Below, piece after piece: positions 15,891 to 22,982 of a stretch of DNA of 64,000 nt. The notes under the pieces were generated by a model. It saw only the letters and a program-made list of their open reading frames with translations, made no database searches and was not told the origin of the DNA. This stretch comes from Bin87 sp965204685 (GTDB lineage Bacteria > Chloroflexota > Dehalococcoidia > Lucifugimonadales > UBA3495): positions 1,178,001 to 1,242,000 of the forward strand of contig OZ242004.1 of NCBI GenBank assembly GCA_965204685.1. The letters are read 5' to 3'. Position 1 is the stretch's first letter. Every line of letters begins with the position of its first letter. The translations under genes and the position numbers were made by a program.

Positions 15891-17171
15891 ATGGCCGGCC
15901 CGCTTGAAGGCATCAACGTTGTCGAATTCTCCACCATGATCGCCACGCCCACGGCCGGCATGTTGCTGGCCGACATGGGCGCCAACGTCATCAAGGTGGA
16001 GCCGCCCTGGGGCGACCTGTGGCGCTACGCCCAGGCGGTGCTCCCCACCGATGGCCGGCCCTTTATGGCTTACAACCGGGGCAAGCGTTCCATGACGCTG
16101 AACCTGACCCGGCCGGAATCCGCCGACGTGGTGCGGCGTCTGACCGAGCAGGCCGACGTGGTGCTGGCCAACAACCGCCCCGACGTGGCGGGCCGCCTGG
16201 GCATCGACTACGAGACCCTGGCCGCCATCAACCCGTCGATCATTTACTGTGAGGGATCGGCTTTCGGACACGAGGGGCCGGATTCCTACCGTCCTGGCTA
16301 CGACATCATCATCCAGGCCATGTCGGGCATCGCCACCGCCGAGGGCAAGATCGCCAACGGCGTTCCCCAGCAGATCGTCGCCAGTCCCCTGGTGGACACC
16401 GCCTGCGGACTCGCCCAGGCCTGGGCCGTATGCGGCGCCCTGTTCGCCCGGGAACGCGGAGCCTCTGCGGGTAAGAAAGGCCGGGGCCAAAAGCTGGAGG
16501 CGTCGCTGCTCGGCACCGGCCTGCTGATGCTGGGCATGCGCTTCGTCCGCATCGACGGCATCGACAAGGGGCCGCACGCGGAAATCATGGAAACGGTGGA
16601 CGCCATGCGCGCCGCTGGAACCCCGTACCCCGACCTGCTGGAGGTTTACGAGGCCCAGCATTTCCAGTCTCCCGGCAACATCTACTATCGGTTCTACCAG
16701 ACCGCTGACGGCATGATCGTGGTGGGGTGCCTGAACGACGGTCTGCGCCGCAAGATGCTCGACGTAGTCGGCCTCCGCGACATCCGGTTCGAGGATGGCT
16801 ACGACCAGCGCTCGCCGGAGGCCGCCGAGTTTGGTGCCCAGATCATGGCCGACGCCGAGGAGATCTTCCGCGGCAAGACCAACGACCAGTGGCTGGACCT
16901 GCTGGATGCCGCCGGCGTCCCCGCCGGCCCGGTGCGCTTCGTCGAAGAGCTGTTCGAACACCCCCAGGTGGAGGCCAACAACCTGGCCATCGACGTGCAC
17001 CACCGCGACCTGGGCGCCGTGCGCATGGCCGGCCCACCGGCCACATTCACCGCAACGCCTCTGGAGCCGGGCAACCTGCCCGCCCTGGGCGAGCACACCG
17101 CGGAGGTGCTGGCGGAGTTGGGCTACGCGCCGGAGGACATCGAGGGGTGGCGTACCGACGGGGTGCTGTAG
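15891..17171 (+). CDS. CaiB/BaiF family CoA-transferase
   Basis: A 426-residue class III CoA-transferase. The N-terminus MAGPLEGINVVEFSTM, then GANVIKVEPPWGD, YNRGKRSMTLNL and GRLGIDYETL are typical. SPLVDTACGLAQAWAVCGAL supplies the catalytic Asp in the usual position, and the C-terminal AGVPAGPVRFVEELFEHPQV is the standard small-domain motif. It transfers CoA between acyl groups; the substrate cannot be named. ATG at 15891 fits the family N-terminus. A TATAAT at 15851-15856 with a weak TTCCGG 19 bp upstream may be its promoter. Confidence 0.9.
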   Translation: MAGPLEGINVVEFSTMIATPTAGMLLADMGANVIKVEPPWGDLWRYAQAVLPTDGRPFMAYNRGKRSMTLNLTRPESADVVRRLTEQADVVLANNRPDVAGRLGIDYETLAAINPSIIYCEGSAFGHEGPDSYRPGYDIIIQAMSGIATAEGKIANGVPQQIVASPLVDTACGLAQAWAVCGALFARERGASAGKKGRGQKLEASLLGTGLLMLGMRFVRIDGIDKGPHAEIMETVDAMRAAGTPYPDLLEVYEAQHFQSPGNIYYRFYQTADGMIVVGCLNDGLRRKMLDVVGLRDIRFEDGYDQRSPEAAEFGAQIMADAEEIFRGKTNDQWLDLLDAAGVPAGPVRFVEELFEHPQVEANNLAIDVHHRDLGAVRMAGPPATFTATPLEPGNLPALGEHTAEVLAELGYAPEDIEGWRTDGVL

Positions 17172-17176
17172 CCTTT

Positions 17177-17472
17177 ATGCCCGAATACATCTGGGATGAA
17201 GCGAAGGACGAATTGCTGCGACAGGAGCGTGGCATATCGTTCGACGATGTAAAATATCACCTGACCTCTGGCGAATTGTTAGGCGATATACGGAACCCCA
17301 ACCAGGAGCGGTATCCGGGCCAGCGCCTGTACATCGTTCGCATAAGCAACGGTGCGTGGGTAGTTCGTATCGCCAGACTGGGGGCTATGTATTCCTGTAC
17401 ACCGCGTATCCCAGCGAAAAATTCACACGGATGTATCGGGGCCAATTGGGAGGCGACAATGAACGACGATAG
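17177..17472 (+). pseudogene. BrnT-like toxin gene with frameshift
   Basis: The first frame encodes MPEYIWDEAKDELLRQERGI and SFDDVKYHLTSGELL, matching the BrnT/COG2929 N-terminus (WDExKxxxxxxxHGISF). At about 17350-17365 the homology moves to another frame, which continues GGYVFLYTAYPSEKFTRMY and stops at 17472. One base is missing or extra near 17355. BrnT is a RelE-fold ribonuclease. The downstream gene starts inside its 3' end at 17459, as expected of a toxin-antitoxin operon. Either the gene is dead or the assembly has an indel. Confidence 0.65.
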
Positions 17473-17897
17473 GGATGAAGGGCAAACACCGCCTCCGATG
17501 AGCGACGAGGAGTTCGATGCCTGGCGGCCTTTCGGCGACGACCTTGACGAATTCGAGCGGGAGATTGAGGAATCAATCAAGGACTACGAGATACTCCCGG
17601 ATCCCAACTGGGAAGAAAAAAAGCGACGTATCCAGGAAATGGCCCGCCGCGCCCGGGGCAGCGCGTACCCGGCGGGATTGACAGAAGAGCAGCAGAAGTT
17701 ATTCCCACCCGGCCTGCTCGCGTACTGGCGTGGCGAGGCGGCGACCCCTTATGACGACCCAGCGGCTTGGGACGAGTTCGCCAAAACCCTCACCCCCCTC
17801 CGACGACTTGGGGCGGCTGGTTCCAATCGAAGACTCTTCCGATGACGGCCCGCAAAGCCAGCCCGACCTTGCCGCAACTGCCGACGATGACGCATAG
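17459..17897 (+). pseudogene. Antitoxin-like partner of BrnT, probable second frameshift
   Basis: It begins MNDDRDEGQTPPPMSDEEFD, an acidic protein with EKKRRIQEMARRARGS. The open frame runs to 17845, but a better C-terminus (GRLVPIEDSSDDGPQSQPDL) lies in another frame and ends at 17897. The switch falls at a run of six C at about 17793-17800. The protein overlaps the toxin 3' end by 14 nt. An antitoxin role is inferred from position and from acidic composition. It lacks a clear ribbon-helix-helix. Confidence 0.5.
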
Positions 17898-17993
17898 ATG
17901 ACCGCCGCCACCGAATACTCCCGACCGCCTCTACTTCGACAGCAACCTGCTACAATGACGCCAGTTCCTCCGAGCTGGCGAAGGGGTCGGATA

Positions 17994-18314
17994 ATGGCTA
18001 TCGAATCCGCCGCGGGCAACCCTATTGACGAAAATTCCACGCAGCAGGGCCAACCGGCGGCGGCTCTCCGACCGGATATTCCGCCCCGTTGGGCATTTTG
18101 GACCCCAATAATAGTTGCCGGCATCGGCGGCGCGATGGTGGGGAGTCTCTTCTTTATGGCCGCATACGTGGCCCAGGCAATTGCATACCGCATTACTTTC
18201 GGGATTACCGCCGGCGTTTGCCTCGGTCTGCCGCCGTTGGTGGTATGGCTGCTGCTGCGCTGGGCGTGGACAATGCTGAACGAAGGCCATTCGAAAGAAC
18301 AATCAGTACCGTAA
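17994..18314 (+). CDS. Small membrane protein
   Basis: A 106-residue protein with two hydrophobic segments, AFWTPIIVAGIGGAMVGSLF and FGITAGVCLGLPPLVVWLLL, and a charged C-terminus. No family recognised. ATG at 17994 follows AAGGGG; an in-frame ATG at 17898 directly after the preceding stop would add 32 residues but has no ribosome site. The next gene begins 1 nt after its stop. Confidence 0.6.
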   Translation: MAIESAAGNPIDENSTQQGQPAAALRPDIPPRWAFWTPIIVAGIGGAMVGSLFFMAAYVAQAIAYRITFGITAGVCLGLPPLVVWLLLRWAWTMLNEGHSKEQSVP

Positions 18315-18315
18315 C

Positions 18316-18681
18316 ATGGACGTACAGTGGGCACGGCACTGGGACACCATTTGCCTGGGGACGGTCACCATTGCCACTGCCGTCCTGGGCGCGGTAATTT
18401 TGTTGGCCGGCGGACTTGATATTGCTTTGCCTATATCTTCAGGAACCCCGTCTGTCTCCGAAGTCGCGAAAGCGATTTCCGCCGGCGCTGCCGCTATTTT
18501 GTACTTTATCCTGGCTACTTTTGCCGGAATATCCATCTACGTCTTCCCCGGAGACAACGCTGTACATACCAGTCTCAAGCGCTGGATAGGCTCTGCGGTT
18601 TACTTACTGTTTGTCGCCGAAGTATTTACCCTGGCGTTGCTCTTGATATTTGGCCTGGCGTTCGAGGCTCGTGGTGAGTAG
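18316..18681 (+). CDS. Small membrane protein
   Basis: A 121-residue protein with three hydrophobic segments: near residues 12-32, 55-76 (ILYFILATFAGISIYVF) and 90-112 (AVYLLFVAEVFTLALLLIFG). No family recognised. It follows the previous small membrane gene by 1 nt, so the two are likely translated together. They may form a two-component membrane unit. Confidence 0.6.
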   Translation: MDVQWARHWDTICLGTVTIATAVLGAVILLAGGLDIALPISSGTPSVSEVAKAISAGAAAILYFILATFAGISIYVFPGDNAVHTSLKRWIGSAVYLLFVAEVFTLALLLIFGLAFEARGE

Positions 18682-18753
18682 GGCGAAGTAGAACCTGGCG
18701 ACTGAACCTGCCTCCCGTGAGTGCGCAGCCGGCCTTGCCCAGAAAAACCTCCC

Positions 18754-18852
18754 ATGACAACCACCACTCCAACCCCCAATCGCCTCTACTTCGGCGACAA
18801 CCTGGACATCCTGCGCCGGTACGTCCCCATCGCCCCGGCCTACGTCATCTGA
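18754..18852 (+). pseudogene. Truncated 5' copy of the DNA methyltransferase gene
   Basis: ATG at 18754 opens a 32-codon frame, PNRLYFGDNLDILRRYVPIA and a stop, that duplicates the start of the intact methyltransferase at 19480. The nucleotide match is exact over 46 bp (18772-18817 against 19498-19543). The fragment ends before the catalytic DPPF motif, so it encodes no enzyme. Between the two copies sits the DUF4160/DUF2442 pair. Confidence 0.75.
18772..18817 (+). repeat. 46-bp direct repeat, copy 1
   Basis: Identical to 19498-19543. Both encode the N-terminal PNRLYFGDNLDIL of the methyltransferase. The pair brackets the DUF4160/DUF2442 module. Confidence 0.85.
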
Positions 18853-18887
18853 TACATTATGCAGACAAAGTGGTTGGGATCTTGATC

Positions 18888-19130
18888 GTGCCGCAAGTGT
18901 TTCGAGAAGGACCGTTTGTATTTCGCTTCTACTCTGGAGACAGAGGTGAGCCGCCCCATATCCACGTTCGGCATTCATCGGGAGCCGCCGCAAAATTCTG
19001 GCTTGATCAGAACATATCACTCGAACGCAATGACGGTATGCGGCCGCAATACGTTCGGCAGGCGCAACGACTGCTTGAAGAAAACCGGGATAGATGCTTG
19101 GAGGCATGGCATGTCTACTTTGATGACTGA
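18888..19130 (+). CDS. DUF4160 protein (putative toxin-antitoxin component)
   Basis: About 80 residues matching DUF4160: an N-terminal PQVFREGPFVFRFYSGDRGE and the family core PPHIHVRHSSGAAAKFWL. DUF4160 genes are regularly followed by DUF2442 genes, as here, and the pair is widely suspected to be a toxin-antitoxin system without firm biochemical proof. GTG at 18888 gives the usual family length. It overlaps the DUF2442 start at 19111 by 20 nt. Confidence 0.8.
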   Translation: MPQVFREGPFVFRFYSGDRGEPPHIHVRHSSGAAAKFWLDQNISLERNDGMRPQYVRQAQRLLEENRDRCLEAWHVYFDD

Positions 19131-19470
19131 AGCGGTATCGATAAAATTCTCCGACGACGAGTTCATCATCACTCTATCTGACGGCAGGGAAGTGATCAGT
19201 CCCTTCTCCGCGGATACGTTTCCGCGTTTATGGCACGCGACCCCGGAAGAGCGCGCCTATTATGAAACGTGGCGCGATGAAATCCACTGGCCTGACCTGA
19301 ACGAAGACGTCCGCATCTCCGACCTTCTGGAAGGTATGGACAACTCCGGCGAGAGCAAAAGTTCCGTCTCAAAGTGGCTCGAGGCCATTCAGGAATTCCG
19401 CAAATCTCCATATAAGGGAGTCCAAACCTTCACTGAATGGCACCTGCGAAAGCAAGGCTTGTGGCGCTGA
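19111..19470 (+). CDS. DUF2442 protein (partner of DUF4160)
   Basis: A 119-residue protein. The DUF2442 core is seen early: VSIKFSDDEFIITLSDGREV followed by SPFSADTFPRLWHATPEER. The later part (WLEAIQEFRKSPYKGVQTF) is an extra extension. GGAGG lies 6 nt before ATG at 19111. Overlap with the DUF4160 frame implies translational coupling. The methyltransferase starts 10 nt after its stop. Confidence 0.8.
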   Translation: MSTLMTEAVSIKFSDDEFIITLSDGREVISPFSADTFPRLWHATPEERAYYETWRDEIHWPDLNEDVRISDLLEGMDNSGESKSSVSKWLEAIQEFRKSPYKGVQTFTEWHLRKQGLWR

Positions 19471-19479
19471 ACCGCTCCC

Positions 19480-21117
19480 ATGACCGCCGCCCCCGACACC
19501 CCCAATCGCCTCTACTTCGGCGACAACCTGGACATCCTGCGCCAGCACGTCGCCGACGGATCCGTTGACCTGATCTACCTGGACCCGCCCTTCAACTCCA
19601 ATGTCAACTACAACGCCTTCTTCCAGGAGCACACCGGCGAACTCTCCGACGCCCAGATTGTCGCCTTTGAGGACACCTGGCATTGGGGCCTGGAGTCGGA
19701 GGCCGCTTACCGCGCGGTGGTCACCGACGGGCCGGAAAAGTTGGCCGACCTATTGCAGGCCATGCGCGCCTTCCTGGGCCAGAGCGACATGATGGCCTAC
19801 CTGTCCATGATGGCCCCGCGCATCGCCGAACTGCACCGCGTCCTCAAACCCACCGGCAGCATCTACCTGCACTGCGACCCCACTGCCAGCCACTATCTGA
19901 AGCTGCTGATGGACTCGATTTTTGGGCATACCAACTATCGTAATGAAATCATCTGGCGGCGAACTACCAGCCACAGCGACGCCAAAGGGCTTGGGCGGGT
20001 TCACGATACGATACTGCTTTATCACAAGAGCCCAGACTTTGAATGGAATAAAGTCTATCAGCCGTTGGACGCTGAATACGTGTCCAACTATTACCGTTAC
20101 ACTGACCCGGACGGACGCAAGTTTATGTCCGCAGACCTATCGGCGGCAGGCCCCGGCCCTGCACGAGATTTCGGTGAACGCGGAGTCATTGAACCACCGG
20201 GCGGTCGTCATTGGATGTACGACGATAGCGGAATTGCCACGCTTCTCCGGGAAGACAAAATCTATTGGACTCGAAACGGCATCCCACGGCTGAAAGTGTA
20301 CCTTGATGAAAACCCCGGCGTGCCGGCCCAAGATGTTTGGGATGACATACAGCCCTTGCGGTCATGGCATAAAGAGCGCCTCGGCTACCCCACGCAGAAG
20401 CCCGAAGCCCTGCTGGAGCGCATCATCAACGCCAGCAGCAACGAGGGCGACGTGGTACTCGATCCCTTCTGCGGGTGCGGCACCGCGACCGTCGCCGCTG
20501 AGCGTCTCAACCGCCGCTGGATCGGCATCGACATTACCCACCTGGCGATGTCCCTGATGCGGCATCGCCTCCACGATACCTTTGGCGGCGAACTGCGGCC
20601 CTACGAAGTGGTGGGCGTGCCCCAGGACCCGGCCAGCGCGGCGGCCCTGGCCCAGCATGACCGCTATCAATTCGAGTGGTGGGGCGTCAGCTTGGTGGAC
20701 GCTCGCCCGGCCCGGGATAAAAAGAAGGGCGCCGACTCCGGTGTTGACGGCATCATCAACTTCTTCGACGACAACAGCGGCAAAGCCAAGCGCATCGTCG
20801 TGCAGGTGAAAAGCGGCCAAGTCAACCGGGGCATGATTGCCACGCTGAAGGGCGACATGTCGCGGGAAAAGGCGGAAATCGGCCTGTTCATCACCCTGAA
20901 CGAGCCGACCCGCCCCATGTTGCAGGAAGCGGCGTCCGCCGGTTTCTACACCCCGGAACACTACCCCGACCACCAGTATCCCCGCCTGCAAATCCTGACC
21001 GTGGCGGAACTGCTGAACGGCGCCGAGGCGCAGTACCCTCGCGTAGCCCCGCCGGCCACCTTCCGGCAGGCTCCCCGCCGTCGCCGCAGCCAGGGTCGGC
21101 AGAGCAACCTGGTCTAG
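19480..21117 (+). CDS. Beta-class DNA methyltransferase fused to Mrr-like endonuclease domain
   Basis: A 545-residue protein. Motif IV (DPPF) comes first, in DLIYLDPPFNSNVNYN near residue 30. The SAM-binding motif I, VLDPFCGCGTATVAAERLNR, is near residue 325. This order defines the beta class of amino-methyltransferases (N6-adenine or N4-cytosine). Residues from about 400 to 510 resemble an Mrr-type PD-(D/E)xK nuclease: SGVDGIINFFDD, then RIVVQVKSGQVN, with the DxVDG and QxK signature. Modification and cleavage may thus reside in one chain. The C-terminus is basic (RRRRSQGRQ). No separate restriction gene follows. Its 5' end is duplicated at 18754. Confidence 0.85.
   Translation: MTAAPDTPNRLYFGDNLDILRQHVADGSVDLIYLDPPFNSNVNYNAFFQEHTGELSDAQIVAFEDTWHWGLESEAAYRAVVTDGPEKLADLLQAMRAFLGQSDMMAYLSMMAPRIAELHRVLKPTGSIYLHCDPTASHYLKLLMDSIFGHTNYRNEIIWRRTTSHSDAKGLGRVHDTILLYHKSPDFEWNKVYQPLDAEYVSNYYRYTDPDGRKFMSADLSAAGPGPARDFGERGVIEPPGGRHWMYDDSGIATLLREDKIYWTRNGIPRLKVYLDENPGVPAQDVWDDIQPLRSWHKERLGYPTQKPEALLERIINASSNEGDVVLDPFCGCGTATVAAERLNRRWIGIDITHLAMSLMRHRLHDTFGGELRPYEVVGVPQDPASAAALAQHDRYQFEWWGVSLVDARPARDKKKGADSGVDGIINFFDDNSGKAKRIVVQVKSGQVNRGMIATLKGDMSREKAEIGLFITLNEPTRPMLQEAASAGFYTPEHYPDHQYPRLQILTVAELLNGAEAQYPRVAPPATFRQAPRRRRSQGRQSNLV
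19498..19543 (+). repeat. 46-bp direct repeat, copy 2
   Basis: Identical to 18772-18817, located inside the intact methyltransferase gene. Confidence 0.85.
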
Positions 21118-21133
21118 CAACGCGAACAGACAG

Positions 21134-21165
21134 ACACCGGGGCGACCGAACGGTCGCCCCGGTGT
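21134..21165 (+). terminator. Strong hairpin after the methyltransferase gene
   Basis: ACACCGGGGCGACCG and CGGTCGCCCCGGTGT form a perfect 15-bp stem with a 2-nt AA gap, 17 nt after the stop. There is no U-tract, so it is a terminator-like or transcript-protecting hairpin. It can act for both strands, since the next gene is convergent. Confidence 0.65.
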
Positions 21166-21225
21166 TCCGCATTGGGTAGTGGCGGACTTTGCAATGGGGT
21201 ATCGGGACGTCTGGCAGTGATACCA

Positions 21226-21891
21226 CTACTGCGGACTGAGGTCCCTTTGGTCGAACTCAAACCACCGGATTGTCCCGGCTTCCACCAGGCGCTGGACTTC
21301 GTGGTCGTTGTGTCTGCTGGCTACAGCGGGCACGGCGCTTACTCCGGTGAACCTGGTCAGGAACTGGGCGTTTCTGATGGCCCGATCGCTGTCGCGTTGG
21401 TCCGCGGTGTACGAGGCTTCAGCGGCCAGGAAAATCTCGTTTCCCTGCCGGTCAATTACCCTGCCCACCAGGTCAGCAAGATAGAAGCTTCTCCTGACGC
21501 CTGGATCTATGTCGGCGGGGTTGTGCTGGCGGAGCATTTGCCTGAGGTCGTTGCCGTTCAGCACTTCAATCATCTGGAAACCGAAGCGTTCCGCGATGTC
21601 GTCGGCCATTTCGCGCGCTACGCGGCCGGCCACGTGGCCCTTCAGGTCTCCGATGTCGTCGGTGATCTGTTGCAGTCGCCTGTCGATCCCGTCGAAGCGT
21701 TCGTCCACTCTGGTGTTGATCTCGCGCTGCTGCTCCATGAACGCCGTCGCCGTGCTGGCGAAGACGGCGAAGCGTTCGGGCAGTTCGAGCAGGTCGGCGA
21801 CCAGCACGTGCTGGCGGACCTGCTGGAGGAACTCGGGGTCGTCGCGCAGGGCTTCCAGGAAGCGCGTCTTGTCGGCTGCGTTGAGGGTCAT
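21226..21891 (-). CDS. Hypothetical protein with coiled coil and possible PD-(D/E)xK nuclease fold
   Basis: A 221-residue protein. The N-terminal half has a helical stretch (EQQREINTRVDERFDGIDRR and DIGDLKGHVAGRVAREMADD), typical of the coiled-coil arm in DUF3782-like proteins. The C-terminal half contains EIFLAAEASYTADQRD and RAIRNAQFL, which could be a nuclease-like core with Glu. Function unknown. ATG at 21891 is preferred: GGAG lies upstream, while the ATG at 21915 overlaps a TATAAT box (minus strand, 21914-21919) that is probably its own -10. Confidence 0.6.
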   Translation of the reverse strand: MTLNAADKTRFLEALRDDPEFLQQVRQHVLVADLLELPERFAVFASTATAFMEQQREINTRVDERFDGIDRRLQQITDDIGDLKGHVAGRVAREMADDIAERFGFQMIEVLNGNDLRQMLRQHNPADIDPGVRRSFYLADLVGRVIDRQGNEIFLAAEASYTADQRDSDRAIRNAQFLTRFTGVSAVPAVASRHNDHEVQRLVEAGTIRWFEFDQRDLSPQ

Positions 21892-21987
21892 GTTGGATTC
21901 TCCGTTCGCACCCATTATAGCGCGGTTGGGTGAATCCTGGCGTTGATCCGGTCCGGTTTCGGGACGTGCCCGTGCTGTGCGCGCAAC

Positions 21988-22014
21988 GGCGGGCCACGGT
22001 TTCCGCGGCCCGCC
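21988..22014 (-). terminator. GC-rich stem-loop
   Basis: GGCGGGCC, A, CGG, loop TTT, CCG, C, GGCCCGCC form an 11-bp stem with one A-C mismatch. It lies about 100 nt downstream of the small gene at 22123-22335. There is no T-run, so termination is uncertain. The surrounding 21916-22122 stretch holds no gene. Confidence 0.45.
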
Positions 22015-22122
22015 ACAGATGTAGAGATTTGGGCGAGAGGCTGCTGGATGTCAGCAATTATGGGCTCTGATGCTCCATCCGAAATCCATCACCATCCAGC
22101 ATTGTGGTGTTATCCCCGCGCT

Positions 22123-22335
22123 CTATCGTTCGTCCTCCGTGAAGGAGTAGTAGCGCACGCCGGCCATGGGGATTCCGTAGCCGAAGCTGTAGACCCGGGC
22201 CTCGCGCTTTTCCGTCGGGGCGGCGGAGCCGAACTCGTTGAGCGTCTCGGCCATGTCCTGTTCCACCTGCTCGCGCAGCAGTCCGGGCTGGCGGCGGGCC
22301 GTTTCGTTAATCAGGCGTTCGTTGGCAGTAACCAT
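22123..22335 (-). CDS. Small protein of unknown family, tandem copy 2
   Basis: A 70-residue protein that begins MVTANERLINETARRQPG and ends YGIPMAGVRYYSFTEDER. The start at 22335 is chosen because AAGGAGG lies upstream and because MVTxNERL aligns with the tandem paralogue at 22496-22717. The two share the N-terminus, a Glu-rich helix (VEQDMAETLNEFG against VERDLAEALTEFG) and the almost invariant C-terminal PMAGVRYYSF. The conserved tail suggests a functional peptide or an interaction motif. No family is recognised. Confidence 0.65.
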   Translation of the reverse strand: MVTANERLINETARRQPGLLREQVEQDMAETLNEFGSAAPTEKREARVYSFGYGIPMAGVRYYSFTEDER

Positions 22336-22441
22336 TGTCGTGTTCCTCCTTGCGTCAGTATCCTTCCAAAGACTTGATATGGTTTGTATCATACCTGCTT
22401 ATGCCCATTTTGTCAAATTGCTGCCGGGAGGCAAAATAATT

Positions 22442-22463
22442 GGGGCGACCGTTAGGCCGCCCC
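22442..22463 (-). terminator. Rho-independent-type terminator
   Basis: On the minus strand the hairpin GGGGCG-G-CC / GG-T-CGCCCC (one mismatch) is followed by AATTATTTTG, a T-rich tail. It lies 33 nt after the stop of the small gene at 22496-22717. Confidence 0.6.
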
Positions 22464-22495
22464 GAGCGCATCATCGCGCCTGCTTGCCCGCCGCT

Positions 22496-22717
22496 TTATG
22501 TCTCCGGGGCGAAGCTGTAATACCGCACTCCGGCCATGGGCACGCCGTACACCAGGGTCGGCGGGGAGATGCGGCAGGCGCGCTCGGGCGCGATCTCTTC
22601 CTTGTGGGCTCCAAACTCGGTCAGCGCTTCAGCCAAATCCCTTTCCACTTTCTCGGTCAATAGCCCGACGGGTTGTTCTTGATCCACGGTGACTAGACGT
22701 TCGTTGACGGTAACCAT
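22496..22717 (-). CDS. Small protein of unknown family, tandem copy 1
   Basis: A 73-residue paralogue of the 22123-22335 protein, with the same architecture: MVTVNERLVTVDQEQPVG, the helix VERDLAEALTEFG, and the C-terminal YGVPMAGVRYYSFAPET. The middle contains AHKEEIAPERACR with a Cys absent from the other copy. GGAGG and GGAG precede ATG at 22717. A terminator separates the two copies, so each is its own transcription unit. A short N-terminal leader with a conserved C-terminal core is reminiscent of peptide precursors, but no modifying enzyme is adjacent. Confidence 0.65.
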   Translation of the reverse strand: MVTVNERLVTVDQEQPVGLLTEKVERDLAEALTEFGAHKEEIAPERACRISPPTLVYGVPMAGVRYYSFAPET

Positions 22718-22841
22718 CGCTCCTAGCCTCCTGTATCGGTGTCGCCTCCACATTGCAAACTGGAATTTTGGTTATCATAATCAGCGATAACGACGATGTC
22801 AACCCTCAAAGGCTAAAGTTGCAGGGCCTTTCCCAAGCCAT

Positions 22842-22951
22842 CGTCAGAAGCAGGATTTGCCGGATTTATGGATTATCAAGATTGAGTAGATGGCGCTGAG
22901 TGTGACCGCAATCCTGAAAATCCGCTAATCCCGTGAATCCTGCTTCTGACG
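22842..22951. repeat. Family A palindromic intergenic element (copy 3)
   Basis: 110 bp with perfect 16-bp inverted ends, CGTCAGAAGCAGGATT and AATCCTGCTTCTGACG. It is the cleanest copy of the family. It lies between the MFS gene stop and the small-protein gene start. Confidence 0.85.
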
Positions 22952-22982
22952 ATTGATTACCCGGCGCCGGCGACCAGCGGCG

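Noticed and set aside
17935..17956. TTCGAC and TACAAT upstream of the small membrane gene as a promoter
   Set aside because: The spacer is only 10 bp.
22842..22951. Repeated CAGGATT units considered as a CRISPR array
   Set aside because: The units are short and irregular and form one hairpin with inverted ends; there are no equal repeats with unique spacers and no cas genes in the window.
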